From an uncultured Sphingomonadales bacterium (GTDB lineage: Bacteria > Pseudomonadota > Alphaproteobacteria > Sphingomonadales > Sphingomonadaceae): a stretch of 5,073 bases of DNA. Location of the stretch: NCBI GenBank assembly GCA_903868655.1, contig CAIPWG010000496.1:1-5073 (forward strand), read 5' to 3'. The position numbers and the translations under genes were made by a program. Within the stretch, counting starts at the first letter, position 1. The number at the start of each line of letters is the position of its first letter. This document shows positions 1 to 4,948 of this stretch, piece by piece. Under the pieces are notes generated by a model, which was not told where the DNA came from, ran no database searches, and saw nothing but the letters and a program-made list of their open reading frames with translations.

Positions 1-132
1 GATTGCGCCGCCGCTGGTTGCCCTGCCAGCGGGCGCCATGCCCGCACCAGATTGGACATGTCTCCCGTCCACGGCATGGCCGCCCTTGGGATCAAACCCC
101 GTCGTCTCGGTGTCGAATACGATTTCGCGCAT
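1..132 (-). CDS. dnaQ: DNA polymerase III epsilon subunit (DnaQ), N-terminal fragment, match broken after ~18 codons
   Basis: DnaQ is the 3'-5' proofreading exonuclease of the replicative polymerase. The minus-strand ATG at 132-130 begins MREIVFDTETTGFDPKGG, the family's typical N-terminus, with the exonuclease I motif residues Asp7 and Glu9 (DTETTG). After codon 18 (position 79) the expected continuation, of the kind DRMVEIG followed by a GRTFH-like stretch, is missing. The frame stays open to position 1 but reads HAVDGRHVQSGAGMAPAG, which is not DnaQ-like. Neither other minus-strand frame nor any plus-strand frame restores a match. Either the gene is cut by a rearrangement here or the left edge of the sequence is a chimeric join. 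The neighbour coaE supports the identity, because dnaQ follows coaE at the alphaproteobacterial origin locus. Identity of the first 18 codons is fairly secure; an intact gene is not supported. Confidence 0.6.
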   Translation of the reverse strand, partial: MREIVFDTETTGFDPKGGHAVDGRHVQSGAGMAPAGRATSGGAI

Positions 133-178
133 TCGTTGGACGATGAACCTGTGCGCGCGCGCTGACAAGCCATCGTTA

Positions 179-231
179 TAAATTTCTGCAGCGGATAAAA
201 ATGTGGTTTTTCAAACGAAATCAGAAATTTA
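179..231. repeat. 10-bp perfect inverted repeat upstream of dnaQ
   Basis: TAAATTTCTG (179-188) and CAGAAATTTA (222-231) are exact reverse complements separated by 33 bases. The arms are AT-rich and the loop is long with no adjacent T-run, so this does not look like an intrinsic terminator for coaE. The arms overlap or flank the region where the dnaQ promoter should lie, so a dimeric regulator binding two half-sites is possible, though a chance palindrome in AT-rich DNA cannot be excluded. Confidence 0.5.
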
Positions 232-235
232 GGTA

Positions 236-244
236 TTTTCCACA
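236..244 (+). promoter_or_regulatory. DnaA-box-like 9-mer TTTTCCACA
   Basis: TTTTCCACA differs from the consensus DnaA box TTATCCACA only at position 3 and fits the relaxed form TTWTNCACA. It lies between coaE and dnaQ, about 3 kb from the proposed origin. It could be an outlying DnaA site that couples dnaQ expression to replication, or a chance match. Confidence 0.35.
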
Positions 245-263
245 GGAACCCTTATGCAGTTTT

Positions 264-863
264 TCAGGCTGCGAGCGTGCGAAGTTTGCTAACCAGCGCG
301 GCAATCGCACGCTCGGTCTCTTCCAGCGCGCAGCCGGTATCAATCACGTAATCGGCGCGCGCGCGTTTTTCCGCATCGGGAACTTGCAACGCCAGAATCT
401 GGTCAAATTTTGCCTCGGTCATGCCTGGCCGGGCCAGTACCCGCGCGCGCTGCACCGCGGCAGGGGCCGAAACCACCAGGACAGCATCGAGCCCGGCACC
501 GTGACTCTTTTCATAGAGCAGCGGGATGTCGAATGCGACCAGCGGCGTGTCAGCATGTTCAGACAGGAAGTCAGCCCGCATTACAGCAACTGCGGGATGC
601 ATGATCGCTTCGAGCCGCGCGAGCGCCGCGCGATCACCAAACACGCGCGCACCCAGTTCCTGTCGCACCACACCATCAGGACTGGTGGTGCCGGGAAAAG
701 CGGCCTCGATTGCGGGCAGCAGTGAACTGCCGGGCGCTTGCAAGACGTGGACCGCAGCGTCAGCGTCGAACACCGGCACACCGCAGTTGCGCAACATGTG
801 CGCTACCGCCGATTTGCCCATCCCGATCGACCCGGTCAGACCCAGAATGAACGGCCCGGTCAT
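264..863 (-). CDS. coaE: Dephospho-CoA kinase
   Basis: CoaE carries out the last step of coenzyme A synthesis in the cytoplasm, phosphorylating the 3'-hydroxyl of dephospho-CoA with ATP. The 199-residue product has the usual family length. It shows a P-loop at residues 8-18 (GLTGSIGMGKS, Lys17), the DAD motif at 33-35, the HP pair at 89-90, the DIPLLYE core strand at 112-118, an arginine-rich lid segment around 139-145 (RARVLAR) and a late DYVIDT motif at 171-176. The start ATG at 863-861 overlaps the aroE stop as ATGA and places the P-loop at the normal distance from the N-terminus. No strong Shine-Dalgarno precedes it, which fits translational coupling to aroE. It is the last gene of the four-gene minus-strand operon; no obvious terminator follows the TGA at 266-264. 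Confidence 0.96.
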   Translation of the reverse strand: MTGPFILGLTGSIGMGKSAVAHMLRNCGVPVFDADAAVHVLQAPGSSLLPAIEAAFPGTTSPDGVVRQELGARVFGDRAALARLEAIMHPAVAVMRADFLSEHADTPLVAFDIPLLYEKSHGAGLDAVLVVSAPAAVQRARVLARPGMTEAKFDQILALQVPDAEKRARADYVIDTGCALEETERAIAALVSKLRTLAA

Positions 864-1738
864 GCCAGCAGCCGGGAACGCAGCACGGTATCGGCCTCGC
901 CCCGAGGTGGCTTTACGCCAAAAAACCGATGGAAGGCATGGTCAGCTTGTCCGATCAGCATCGAGAGACCATCGACCGTGACAAATCCGGCATCGCGCGC
1001 GGCGTGCAGAAATGCGGTTTCAAGCGGGCTGGTGACAATATCGTAGAACACCGAGCCGGGCGGTGCATGCGTGAGATCGAAATCCAGTGGCGCATGATCG
1101 GTCATTCCCAGTGACGTTGCGTTTACGATCAGGTCAAAACATCCAGCCCGGTCGTCGAAAGCAAAATCAGTGGGAGTGGCAAAGTGTGCCAGGTCAATCG
1201 CATGATGATCTCCGCCTGGCGCAAGGGTGTCGAGCATGGTGCGCGCCTTGTCGGGATCACGTCCCGCCAGGACAATGACCACCCCCTGGTCCGCCAAGGC
1301 CGAGACAATTGCTCGCGCCGCACCGCCCGTGCCCAAAACGCGTGCCATGCGGAACAAATGCGGTTGCCCGAGCCTGGTGCGAAGCGGCTCGAGAAACCCC
1401 GGTACGTCGGTGTTGTATCCCACCAATTGCCCGTTTTCAGGCACAATTGTATTGACCGCACCCACCCGTCCGGCCAGCGGATCGAGCCGATCGAGCAGAG
1501 GGATAACTGCCTGTTTGTGTGGCATGGTGACATTGCACCCGCGCCAATGCGGATCACCGCGGCGCGTGGCCAGAAAATCCGGCAGTTCGGCAGCGGCAAC
1601 TGGGGTCGAGTGATAAGATCCGTCGAGGCCCAGCTGTTCCAGCCAGAACCCATGGATCACAGGCGATTTCGATTGCCGGATCGGATCGCCAATGACTTCG
1701 GCATAGTATTCCCCGGCAGGTTCTGGCGCGGGCATCAT
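860..1738 (-). CDS. aroE: Shikimate dehydrogenase (NADP+)
   Basis: AroE reduces 3-dehydroshikimate to shikimate in the chorismate pathway to aromatic amino acids. From the chosen start the protein is 292 residues. Visible motifs are the substrate-binding SKSP at 23-26, NVTMPHK at 69-75 with catalytic Lys75, the GAVNT segment at 93-97, NTD at 109-111 with catalytic Asp111, the nucleotide-binding GTGGAAR loop at 137-143, NATSLGM at 206-212, and a C-terminal GxxMLIGQA-type motif around 257-265. The frame is open further upstream (51 more codons, to 1891), but that stretch lies inside maf and is not AroE-like. Two adjacent ATGs are possible: 1738, forming an ATGA overlap with the maf stop, or 1735. 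The first is preferred because the same overlap links the other genes of the operon. The stop overlaps the coaE start. Confidence 0.95.
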   Translation of the reverse strand: MMPAPEPAGEYYAEVIGDPIRQSKSPVIHGFWLEQLGLDGSYHSTPVAAAELPDFLATRRGDPHWRGCNVTMPHKQAVIPLLDRLDPLAGRVGAVNTIVPENGQLVGYNTDVPGFLEPLRTRLGQPHLFRMARVLGTGGAARAIVSALADQGVVIVLAGRDPDKARTMLDTLAPGGDHHAIDLAHFATPTDFAFDDRAGCFDLIVNATSLGMTDHAPLDFDLTHAPPGSVFYDIVTSPLETAFLHAARDAGFVTVDGLSMLIGQADHAFHRFFGVKPPRGEADTVLRSRLLA

Positions 1739-2325
1739 ACCGGCAATGCGCCAAGATCGCGCAAGGCGGCAAGAATGGCCAGCAACGGCATGCCCAGCAC
1801 CGTGAAATGGCTGCCTTCGATGTTTTCGAACAAGTGCACACCCCGTGCCTCGATCCGGAACACCCCCACACATCCGGCAACAGCCGGCCATTCGCTGTGG
1901 AGATAGCGGTCGATAAAGCTGTCGGTAAGTGTTCTAACCCGCAGACGAGCGGTCTCTACATGACGCCAGACCACGACACCATCACGTGCGAGCACGGCGG
2001 CAGATGACAGTGCCATTGTCTGCCCGGAAAAGAATCGCAGATGTTCGGCGGCGTTGGCCCGGCTAACCGGTTTGTCAAATTGGCGTCCGGCAACCTCGAC
2101 AAGGGAATCGCCGCCCAGGACCAAACGGCCGGGCATGGCCACAGAGACCGCGAGCGCTTTGGATTCGGCGAGCACAGCCGCGATATCGGCGCCAGGCACG
2201 CCGATCAGTTCGCGTTTCAATGCAGCTTCATCCACTCCGGCGGCACGCGCTTCAAATGGAACATCGGCCTCTGTCAGCATGGCCTTGCGTGATGCGCTTT
2301 GCGAAGCAAGCACAAGAACGCTCAT
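1735..2325 (-). CDS. maf: Maf-family nucleoside triphosphate pyrophosphatase
   Basis: Maf proteins hydrolyse non-canonical or modified nucleoside triphosphates to monophosphate and pyrophosphate, and some members affect cell division. The 196-residue product has the normal length. It shows [12 protein letters not shown] at 6-17, the phosphate-binding N-terminal motif with Ser8, Ser10 and Arg13; LGGDSLV at 70-76 with the putative catalytic Asp73; the conserved KP pair at 85-86; a [12 protein letters not shown] segment at 101-112; and the C-terminal [13 protein letters not shown] block at 169-181. Substrate subtype (dTTP/UTP versus m7GTP) cannot be settled by eye: the GGD rather than GAD and the GQTMALSSA segment differ from the classic YhdE form, so I leave it open. 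The start overlaps the stop of the DUF299 gene and the stop overlaps aroE, both as ATGA. Confidence 0.93.
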   Translation of the reverse strand: MSVLVLASQSASRKAMLTEADVPFEARAAGVDEAALKRELIGVPGADIAAVLAESKALAVSVAMPGRLVLGGDSLVEVAGRQFDKPVSRANAAEHLRFFSGQTMALSSAAVLARDGVVVWRHVETARLRVRTLTDSFIDRYLHSEWPAVAGCVGVFRIEARGVHLFENIEGSHFTVLGMPLLAILAALRDLGALPV

Positions 2326-3209
2326 TGCGACGATCCATTGCGGCCGGCTTCCTGCCAGCCTTCTCCATCCCTGGCGATATCCATGCCATGGGCAGCACGC
2401 ACATTGTGGCGTTCGTTGTACAAGTTGATCACGGCGGCTGCGGTTTCCTCTATCGAACGGCGGCTGACATCAATGACTGGCCAGCCGTTGTCAGCAAACA
2501 TGCGCCGGGCATATTGCACTTCGCGGGCTACGTGTTCGCTATCGACATAGCTGGTTTCGGGCGCCTGGTTGAGCGAAAGCAGCCGATTGCGCCGCACCTG
2601 GATCAGGCGTTCGGGGCTGGTGGTCAACCCCACCACCATCGGTCGGCGCAACGCAAACAGCGACACTGGCGGCGGGCTTTCCACCACGACCGGAATATTG
2701 GCTACGCGATACCCTCGGTTGGCGAGATAAATCGCGGTCGGCGTCTTGGAACTGCGCGACACCCCGGCAAGGATGATATCTGCCTGTTCCCAGTTTTCCC
2801 AACCGATACCGTCATCATGTGCAATCGTGAACTGGATGGCTTCGACGCGGCGGAAATAGGCCTCGTCCATCATGTGCTGCCGTCCTGGACGCCCGCGCGC
2901 TTCTTGTCCCAGCAATGTTCCCAAGGCATCGGTTACGGTATCGAGTGCGGAAATTGAACGCAGGCCGAGCGTGGTGCAACGGTGTTCGAGCCGATCGCGG
3001 ATCTCTGCGCTGACCAGAGTGAACAGCACCAGCCCAGGATTGGCCGCTATATCGTTCATAATCCGGTCAAGATGCTGTTGCGATCGTACCATTGGCCAGA
3101 AATGGCGGACCACCTCGGCGCTTTCAAACTGCGCCAAGGCAGCTTTGGCAATCATTTCCAGCGTCTCGCCGGTGGAATCCGACAGCAGGTGAAGGTGAAG
3201 ACGCTGCAT
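2322..3209 (-). CDS. PEP synthase / pyruvate phosphate dikinase regulatory protein (DUF299 bifunctional kinase/phosphorylase)
   Basis: This family switches pyruvate,phosphate dikinase or PEP synthase off by ADP-dependent threonine phosphorylation and on again by phosphate-dependent phosphorolysis, controlling pyruvate-PEP interconversion. The chosen start gives 295 residues, slightly longer than most relatives, with an extra polar C-terminal tail from about residue 270. Visible motifs are [11 protein letters not shown] at 8-18, the central [15 protein letters not shown] at 120-134, the P-loop-like [10 protein letters not shown] at 149-158, and the late [12 protein letters not shown] at 247-258. 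The ATG at 3209-3207 is preferred: the reading frame continues open to 3371, but those 54 upstream codons lie in the origin region and are not family-like, while the chosen start puts SDSTGETLE at the usual distance. An AGAGG lies only three bases upstream. Which dikinase it controls is unknown, so I give no symbol. It is the first gene of the minus-strand operon. Confidence 0.92.
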   Translation of the reverse strand: MQRLHLHLLSDSTGETLEMIAKAALAQFESAEVVRHFWPMVRSQQHLDRIMNDIAANPGLVLFTLVSAEIRDRLEHRCTTLGLRSISALDTVTDALGTLLGQEARGRPGRQHMMDEAYFRRVEAIQFTIAHDDGIGWENWEQADIILAGVSRSSKTPTAIYLANRGYRVANIPVVVESPPPVSLFALRRPMVVGLTTSPERLIQVRRNRLLSLNQAPETSYVDSEHVAREVQYARRMFADNGWPVIDVSRRSIEETAAAVINLYNERHNVRAAHGMDIARDGEGWQEAGRNGSSQ

Positions 3210-3251
3210 GGGCCTCTGACGATGGCAGTCCCGCACGGGTCGGGATGGTTC

Positions 3252-3260
3252 TGTGGACAA
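3252..3260 (-). promoter_or_regulatory. DnaA box A (TTGTCCACA on minus strand)
   Basis: TGTGGACAA on the plus strand reads TTGTCCACA on the minus strand, one mismatch from TTATCCACA. The identical 9-mer recurs at 3376-3384 in the same orientation. It lies 43 bases from the start of the DUF299 gene, so DnaA bound here could also influence that operon's promoter. Confidence 0.65.
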
Positions 3261-3342
3261 GCATCGGATAAACCACGGGATGAATGCGCCGACAAGCACA
3301 TGGCTGCAATCGCTCCCCATGATCACGATTATCCGGGCCATT

Positions 3343-3351
3343 TTCGCCACA
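3343..3351 (+). promoter_or_regulatory. Weak DnaA-box candidate TTCGCCACA
   Basis: TTCGCCACA keeps the CCACA core but has two mismatches to TTATCCACA. It is meaningful only because of its position among stronger boxes, 12 bases from the paired boxes at 3364-3384. Confidence 0.3.
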
Positions 3352-3363
3352 GGTTGGATCAAC

Positions 3364-3384
3364 TTGCCCACACGTTGTGGACAA
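3364..3384. promoter_or_regulatory. Convergent pair of DnaA boxes forming an imperfect 21-bp palindrome
   Basis: TTGCCCACA (3364-3372, plus orientation, two mismatches to consensus) and TGTGGACAA (3376-3384, minus orientation, one mismatch) face each other across a 3-base CGT spacer. The arms match at eight of nine positions. This compact inverted arrangement is the strongest single cluster of DnaA-like motifs in the window and a good candidate for a core binding site of the initiator. Confidence 0.6.
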
Positions 3385-3441
3385 GGGGGACAAGTTTCGC
3401 TTGCGCCCCTATTCGTCCAGAGTCGCAGAGTGCACGGGCAG

Positions 3442-3458
3442 GGTGGACCGGTGGATCA
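3442..3458 (-). repeat. Tandem GGTGGACC/GGTGGATC units, weak DnaA-like sites
   Basis: GGTGGACC (3442-3449) is followed directly by GGTGGATC (3450-3457), an 8-base direct repeat with one difference. The reverse complement of 3450-3458 is TGATCCACC, two mismatches from the consensus DnaA box. Low-affinity tandem boxes of this kind are common in origins; proof of binding is absent. Confidence 0.4.
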
Positions 3459-3484
3459 TTCGGGGCAACGGCCGACAATCCCCG

Positions 3485-3493
3485 GTTTCCACA
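3485..3493 (+). promoter_or_regulatory. DnaA-box candidate GTTTCCACA next to the AT-rich tract
   Basis: GTTTCCACA has the CCACA core and differs from TTATCCACA at positions 1 and 3. It lies 23 bases before the AT-rich tract at 3517-3545, a spacing suited to a box from which DnaA could extend onto the unwinding region. It could also act on the hemE promoter. Confidence 0.45.
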
Positions 3494-3516
3494 GGACCAA
3501 CATCACTCTACATCCC

Positions 3517-3545
3517 AATAATAAGAATCTTTATTGTTTTAGAAT
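3517..3545. other. AT-rich tract, candidate DNA unwinding element and/or hemE promoter
   Basis: Only 4 of these 29 bases are G or C, in strong contrast to the surrounding sequence. The tract abuts the hemE start codon. Within it AATAAGA and TCTTTATT can pair as a short hairpin with one bulged base. Two roles are possible and not exclusive: the duplex unwinding element of the origin, or the -10 region of a hemE promoter giving a very short or no 5' leader. Confidence 0.55.
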
Positions 3546-4587
3546 GGACACGAACACGATGCCTGGCGCTTTGCTTGAAACGCTTTCCGGTGCAAACCTT
3601 GCCCAACGGCCGGTTTGGCTCATGCGTCAGGCCGGACGGTATTTGCCTGAGTACCGCGCTCTGCGGGCTGACAAGGGCGGTTTTCTGGAATTGGTTTACG
3701 ACAGCGAAGCCGCAACCGAAGTCACATTGCAACCCATTCGACGGTTTGGTTTCGACGGTGCGATCCTGTTCAGCGATATTTTGATCGTACCGTATGCCAT
3801 GGGGCAAAATCTGGAATTTCTGGCAGGTGAAGGTCCGCGCATGTCCCCTCGGCTGCTCGATACCACGCTGGATGCGCTCAGCGCGGTGCCACAGCGTCTT
3901 GATGCGATCTACGCTACCGTCGCTGGGGTAAGGGCAGCGCTTGGCCCCGATACCACCTTGCTGGGCTTTGCAGGCAGTCCTTGGACAATCGCCACCTATA
4001 TGGTCGCGGGCGAAGGCAGCCGTGATCAGCATGACACCCGTGCCATGGCCTATCGCGATCCAGGGGCGTTTCAGGCAATCATTGATGCAATCGTGTCTAT
4101 CACGATCAATTACCTTTCAGGTCAGATCAAAGCCGGGGCAGAAGCCGTGCAGCTGTTTGATTCATGGGCAGGCAGTTTGGCGCCGCGCGAATTCGAACGC
4201 TGGGTGATTGCACCCAATGCACGGATCGTGGCTGCATTGGCGGAACGTCACCCCGGCGTTGCGGTGATCGGGTTTCCCAAGGGGGCTGGCGAAAAACTGC
4301 CGGCTTATGCGCGCGAGACGGGCGTTCAGGCGATCGGTATTGATGAAACAATCGACCCTGCATGGGCCCATGCCACGCTGCCAGAGGGTTTGCCGGTACA
4401 GGGCAATCTTGATCCATTGTTGCTGTTGGCGGGTGGTGATGCGCTCGATCATGGTGCGCGTGCAGTATTGAATGCCTTTGCCGATCGGCCGCACGTGTTC
4501 AACCTGGGCCATGGGATTGGCCAGTTCACGCCGATCGCGCATGTCGAACGTCTGTTATCTGTCGTGCGCGAGTGGCGGCCAGGCTGA
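3544..4587 (+). CDS. hemE: Uroporphyrinogen III decarboxylase
   Basis: HemE removes the four acetate carboxyls of uroporphyrinogen III to give coproporphyrinogen III in cytoplasmic heme synthesis. From the ATG at 3544 the protein has 347 residues, the normal length. Visible motifs are RQAGRYLPEYR at 28-38 with the substrate-binding arginines, LFSDIL at 75-80 with the catalytic Asp78, GFAGSPWT at 141-148, a Tyr at 152, FDSWAG at 205-210, PVQGNLDP at 284-291 and FNLGHGI at 319-325 with His323. The frame is open upstream to 3253, but that stretch is the origin region and not family-like. No Shine-Dalgarno is visible before 3544 (an AT-rich run instead), suggesting a short or leaderless mRNA; a second ATG at 3559 is possible. 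It heads the plus-strand heme cluster and runs away from the origin. Confidence 0.97.
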   Translation: MDTNTMPGALLETLSGANLAQRPVWLMRQAGRYLPEYRALRADKGGFLELVYDSEAATEVTLQPIRRFGFDGAILFSDILIVPYAMGQNLEFLAGEGPRMSPRLLDTTLDALSAVPQRLDAIYATVAGVRAALGPDTTLLGFAGSPWTIATYMVAGEGSRDQHDTRAMAYRDPGAFQAIIDAIVSITINYLSGQIKAGAEAVQLFDSWAGSLAPREFERWVIAPNARIVAALAERHPGVAVIGFPKGAGEKLPAYARETGVQAIGIDETIDPAWAHATLPEGLPVQGNLDPLLLLAGGDALDHGARAVLNAFADRPHVFNLGHGIGQFTPIAHVERLLSVVREWRPG

Positions 4588-4618
4588 CGCTTTAAGACAG
4601 CTGGGCAATCACGATTGC
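4579..4618 (+). repeat. Two adjacent inverted repeats after hemE
   Basis: CCA-g-GCTG (4579-4586) can pair with CAGCTGG (4598-4604) around an 11-base loop, straddling the hemE stop codon. Immediately after, GCAATC (4605-4610) and GATTGC (4613-4618) form a perfect 6-bp palindrome around two bases. Neither is followed by a T-run, so they are not convincing intrinsic terminators. They might stabilise the hemE mRNA end or lower read-through into the small downstream gene. The rest of the 112-base gap up to 4699 shows nothing else I can name. Confidence 0.3.
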
Positions 4619-4699
4619 TCCTGCGCCATCGCCGTATCGACGCCGGTCCGGGATGGCTGTATTTGGGGGTGGCGCGTCTTCGGACTGGGGGCAGGAACG

Positions 4700-4948
4700 A
4701 TGCGGACCAGATTGCGGATTTGCGAGGCCAAGATGCGGTTTGTCGATCAGGCAGAAGCATTGGCCGTTGCTGCCCGATATGCTTACACAATCAGGCCCTA
4801 TCGCTGCGATCGTTGCGGAGCTTATCATCTTACCAGCCGGCTGAAGGGTAAGCGCGTACCCCGGCCGACAGATGATCAGCAGCCCGTAAAGCCGGTTGCC
4901 AAACCCGCACCCATCCGGCAGCGCAGGACAGGGATTACTGAACCATGA
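4700..4948 (+). CDS. Small uncharacterised protein with putative zinc-binding CxxCx3H motif
   Basis: This 82-residue protein has no function I can assign. The core reads RPYRCDRCGAYHLTSR at 32-47, with Cys36, Cys39 and His43 spaced CX2CX3H; Cys8 in RICEAK near the N-terminus could supply a fourth ligand. A short alanine-rich, probably helical segment (residues 17-29) lies between, and the tail from about residue 50 is basic and proline-rich, probably disordered. The YRCxxCxxxHLTS pattern resembles short zinc-finger proteins of bacteria and phages that I know only as hypothetical. The start at 4700 is chosen because an AGGA lies three bases upstream and Cys8 is included; an internal ATG at 4733 would lose Cys8. 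Its last bases overlap the hemJ start (ATGA), so it is probably co-translated with hemJ. A role in heme synthesis is suggested only by position. No signal peptide or membrane segment is seen. Confidence 0.75.
   Translation: MRTRLRICEAKMRFVDQAEALAVAARYAYTIRPYRCDRCGAYHLTSRLKGKRVPRPTDDQQPVKPVAKPAPIRQRRTGITEP

Larger units (their letters stand above)
133..263 (-). promoter_or_regulatory. coaE-dnaQ intergenic region with probable dnaQ promoter
   Basis: This 131-base gap is markedly more AT-rich than the flanking genes and separates dnaQ from the overlapping operon that ends with coaE, so dnaQ probably has its own promoter here. On the minus strand a -10-like hexamer TATAAC lies at 180-175, about 42 bases before the dnaQ ATG. 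The hexamer 17 bases upstream of it (CATTTT) is a poor -35. The TTGAAA at about 214-209 is too far from it (28 bases) for a normal pair. Assignment of the promoter to the gap is reasonable; the exact elements are uncertain. Confidence 0.35.
3210..3543. other. oriC: Proposed chromosomal replication origin (oriC, Cori-type)
   Basis: This 334-base gap between the divergent DUF299 gene and hemE matches the location of the Caulobacter Cori, between hemE and an RP001/DUF299 gene, with maf-aroE-coaE-dnaQ beyond. Seen directly: two identical TGTGGACAA 9-mers (3252-3260 and 3376-3384), each one mismatch from the reverse of the DnaA box; weaker boxes at 3343-3351, 3364-3372, 3450-3458 and 3485-3493; four GACAAG repeats; and an AT-rich tract at 3517-3545 suited to unwinding. 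The gap must also hold the divergent promoters of the flanking genes. No Caulobacter-type CtrA site (TTAA-N7-TTAA) is present; indeed no TTAA occurs at all. GANTC methylation sites occur at 3420-3424 and 3525-3529, about what chance predicts. Origin function is inferred from synteny plus motifs. Confidence 0.8.

Noticed and set aside
201..725. Plus-strand open frame of 174 codons
   Set aside because: It lies almost entirely antisense to coaE and has no recognisable domain; coaE is unambiguous.
1184..1906. Plus-strand open frame of 240 codons
   Set aside because: Antisense to aroE and the end of maf, with no family resemblance.
2220..2957. Plus-strand open frame of 245 codons
   Set aside because: Antisense to the DUF299 gene; its length reflects GC-rich codon bias of the real gene.
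3329..3337. TTATCCGGG as a DnaA box
   Set aside because: The first six bases match, but the CACA core is lost (three mismatches).
3358..3370. Integration host factor site around ATCAACTTGCCC
   Set aside because: The TTR part of the consensus WATCAANNNNTTR is missing, and the first base does not fit.
3210..3371. 54-codon in-frame N-terminal extension of the DUF299 protein
   Set aside because: The residues are not family-like, the extension crosses the DnaA-box region, and the family normally starts a few residues before SDSTGETLE, as the ATG at 3209 does.
3253..3543. In-frame upstream extension of hemE (97 codons)
   Set aside because: HemE proteins are about 340-355 residues and begin shortly before the RQAGRY motif; the extension is translated origin DNA.
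4605..4618. Intrinsic terminator after hemE
   Set aside because: The stem is only six base pairs with a 2-base loop and no T-run follows.
4472..4699. Longer version of the small protein starting inside hemE
   Set aside because: The added residues overlap the end of hemE in another frame and look like shadow coding; the ATG at 4700 has a ribosome-binding sequence and includes the conserved-looking core.
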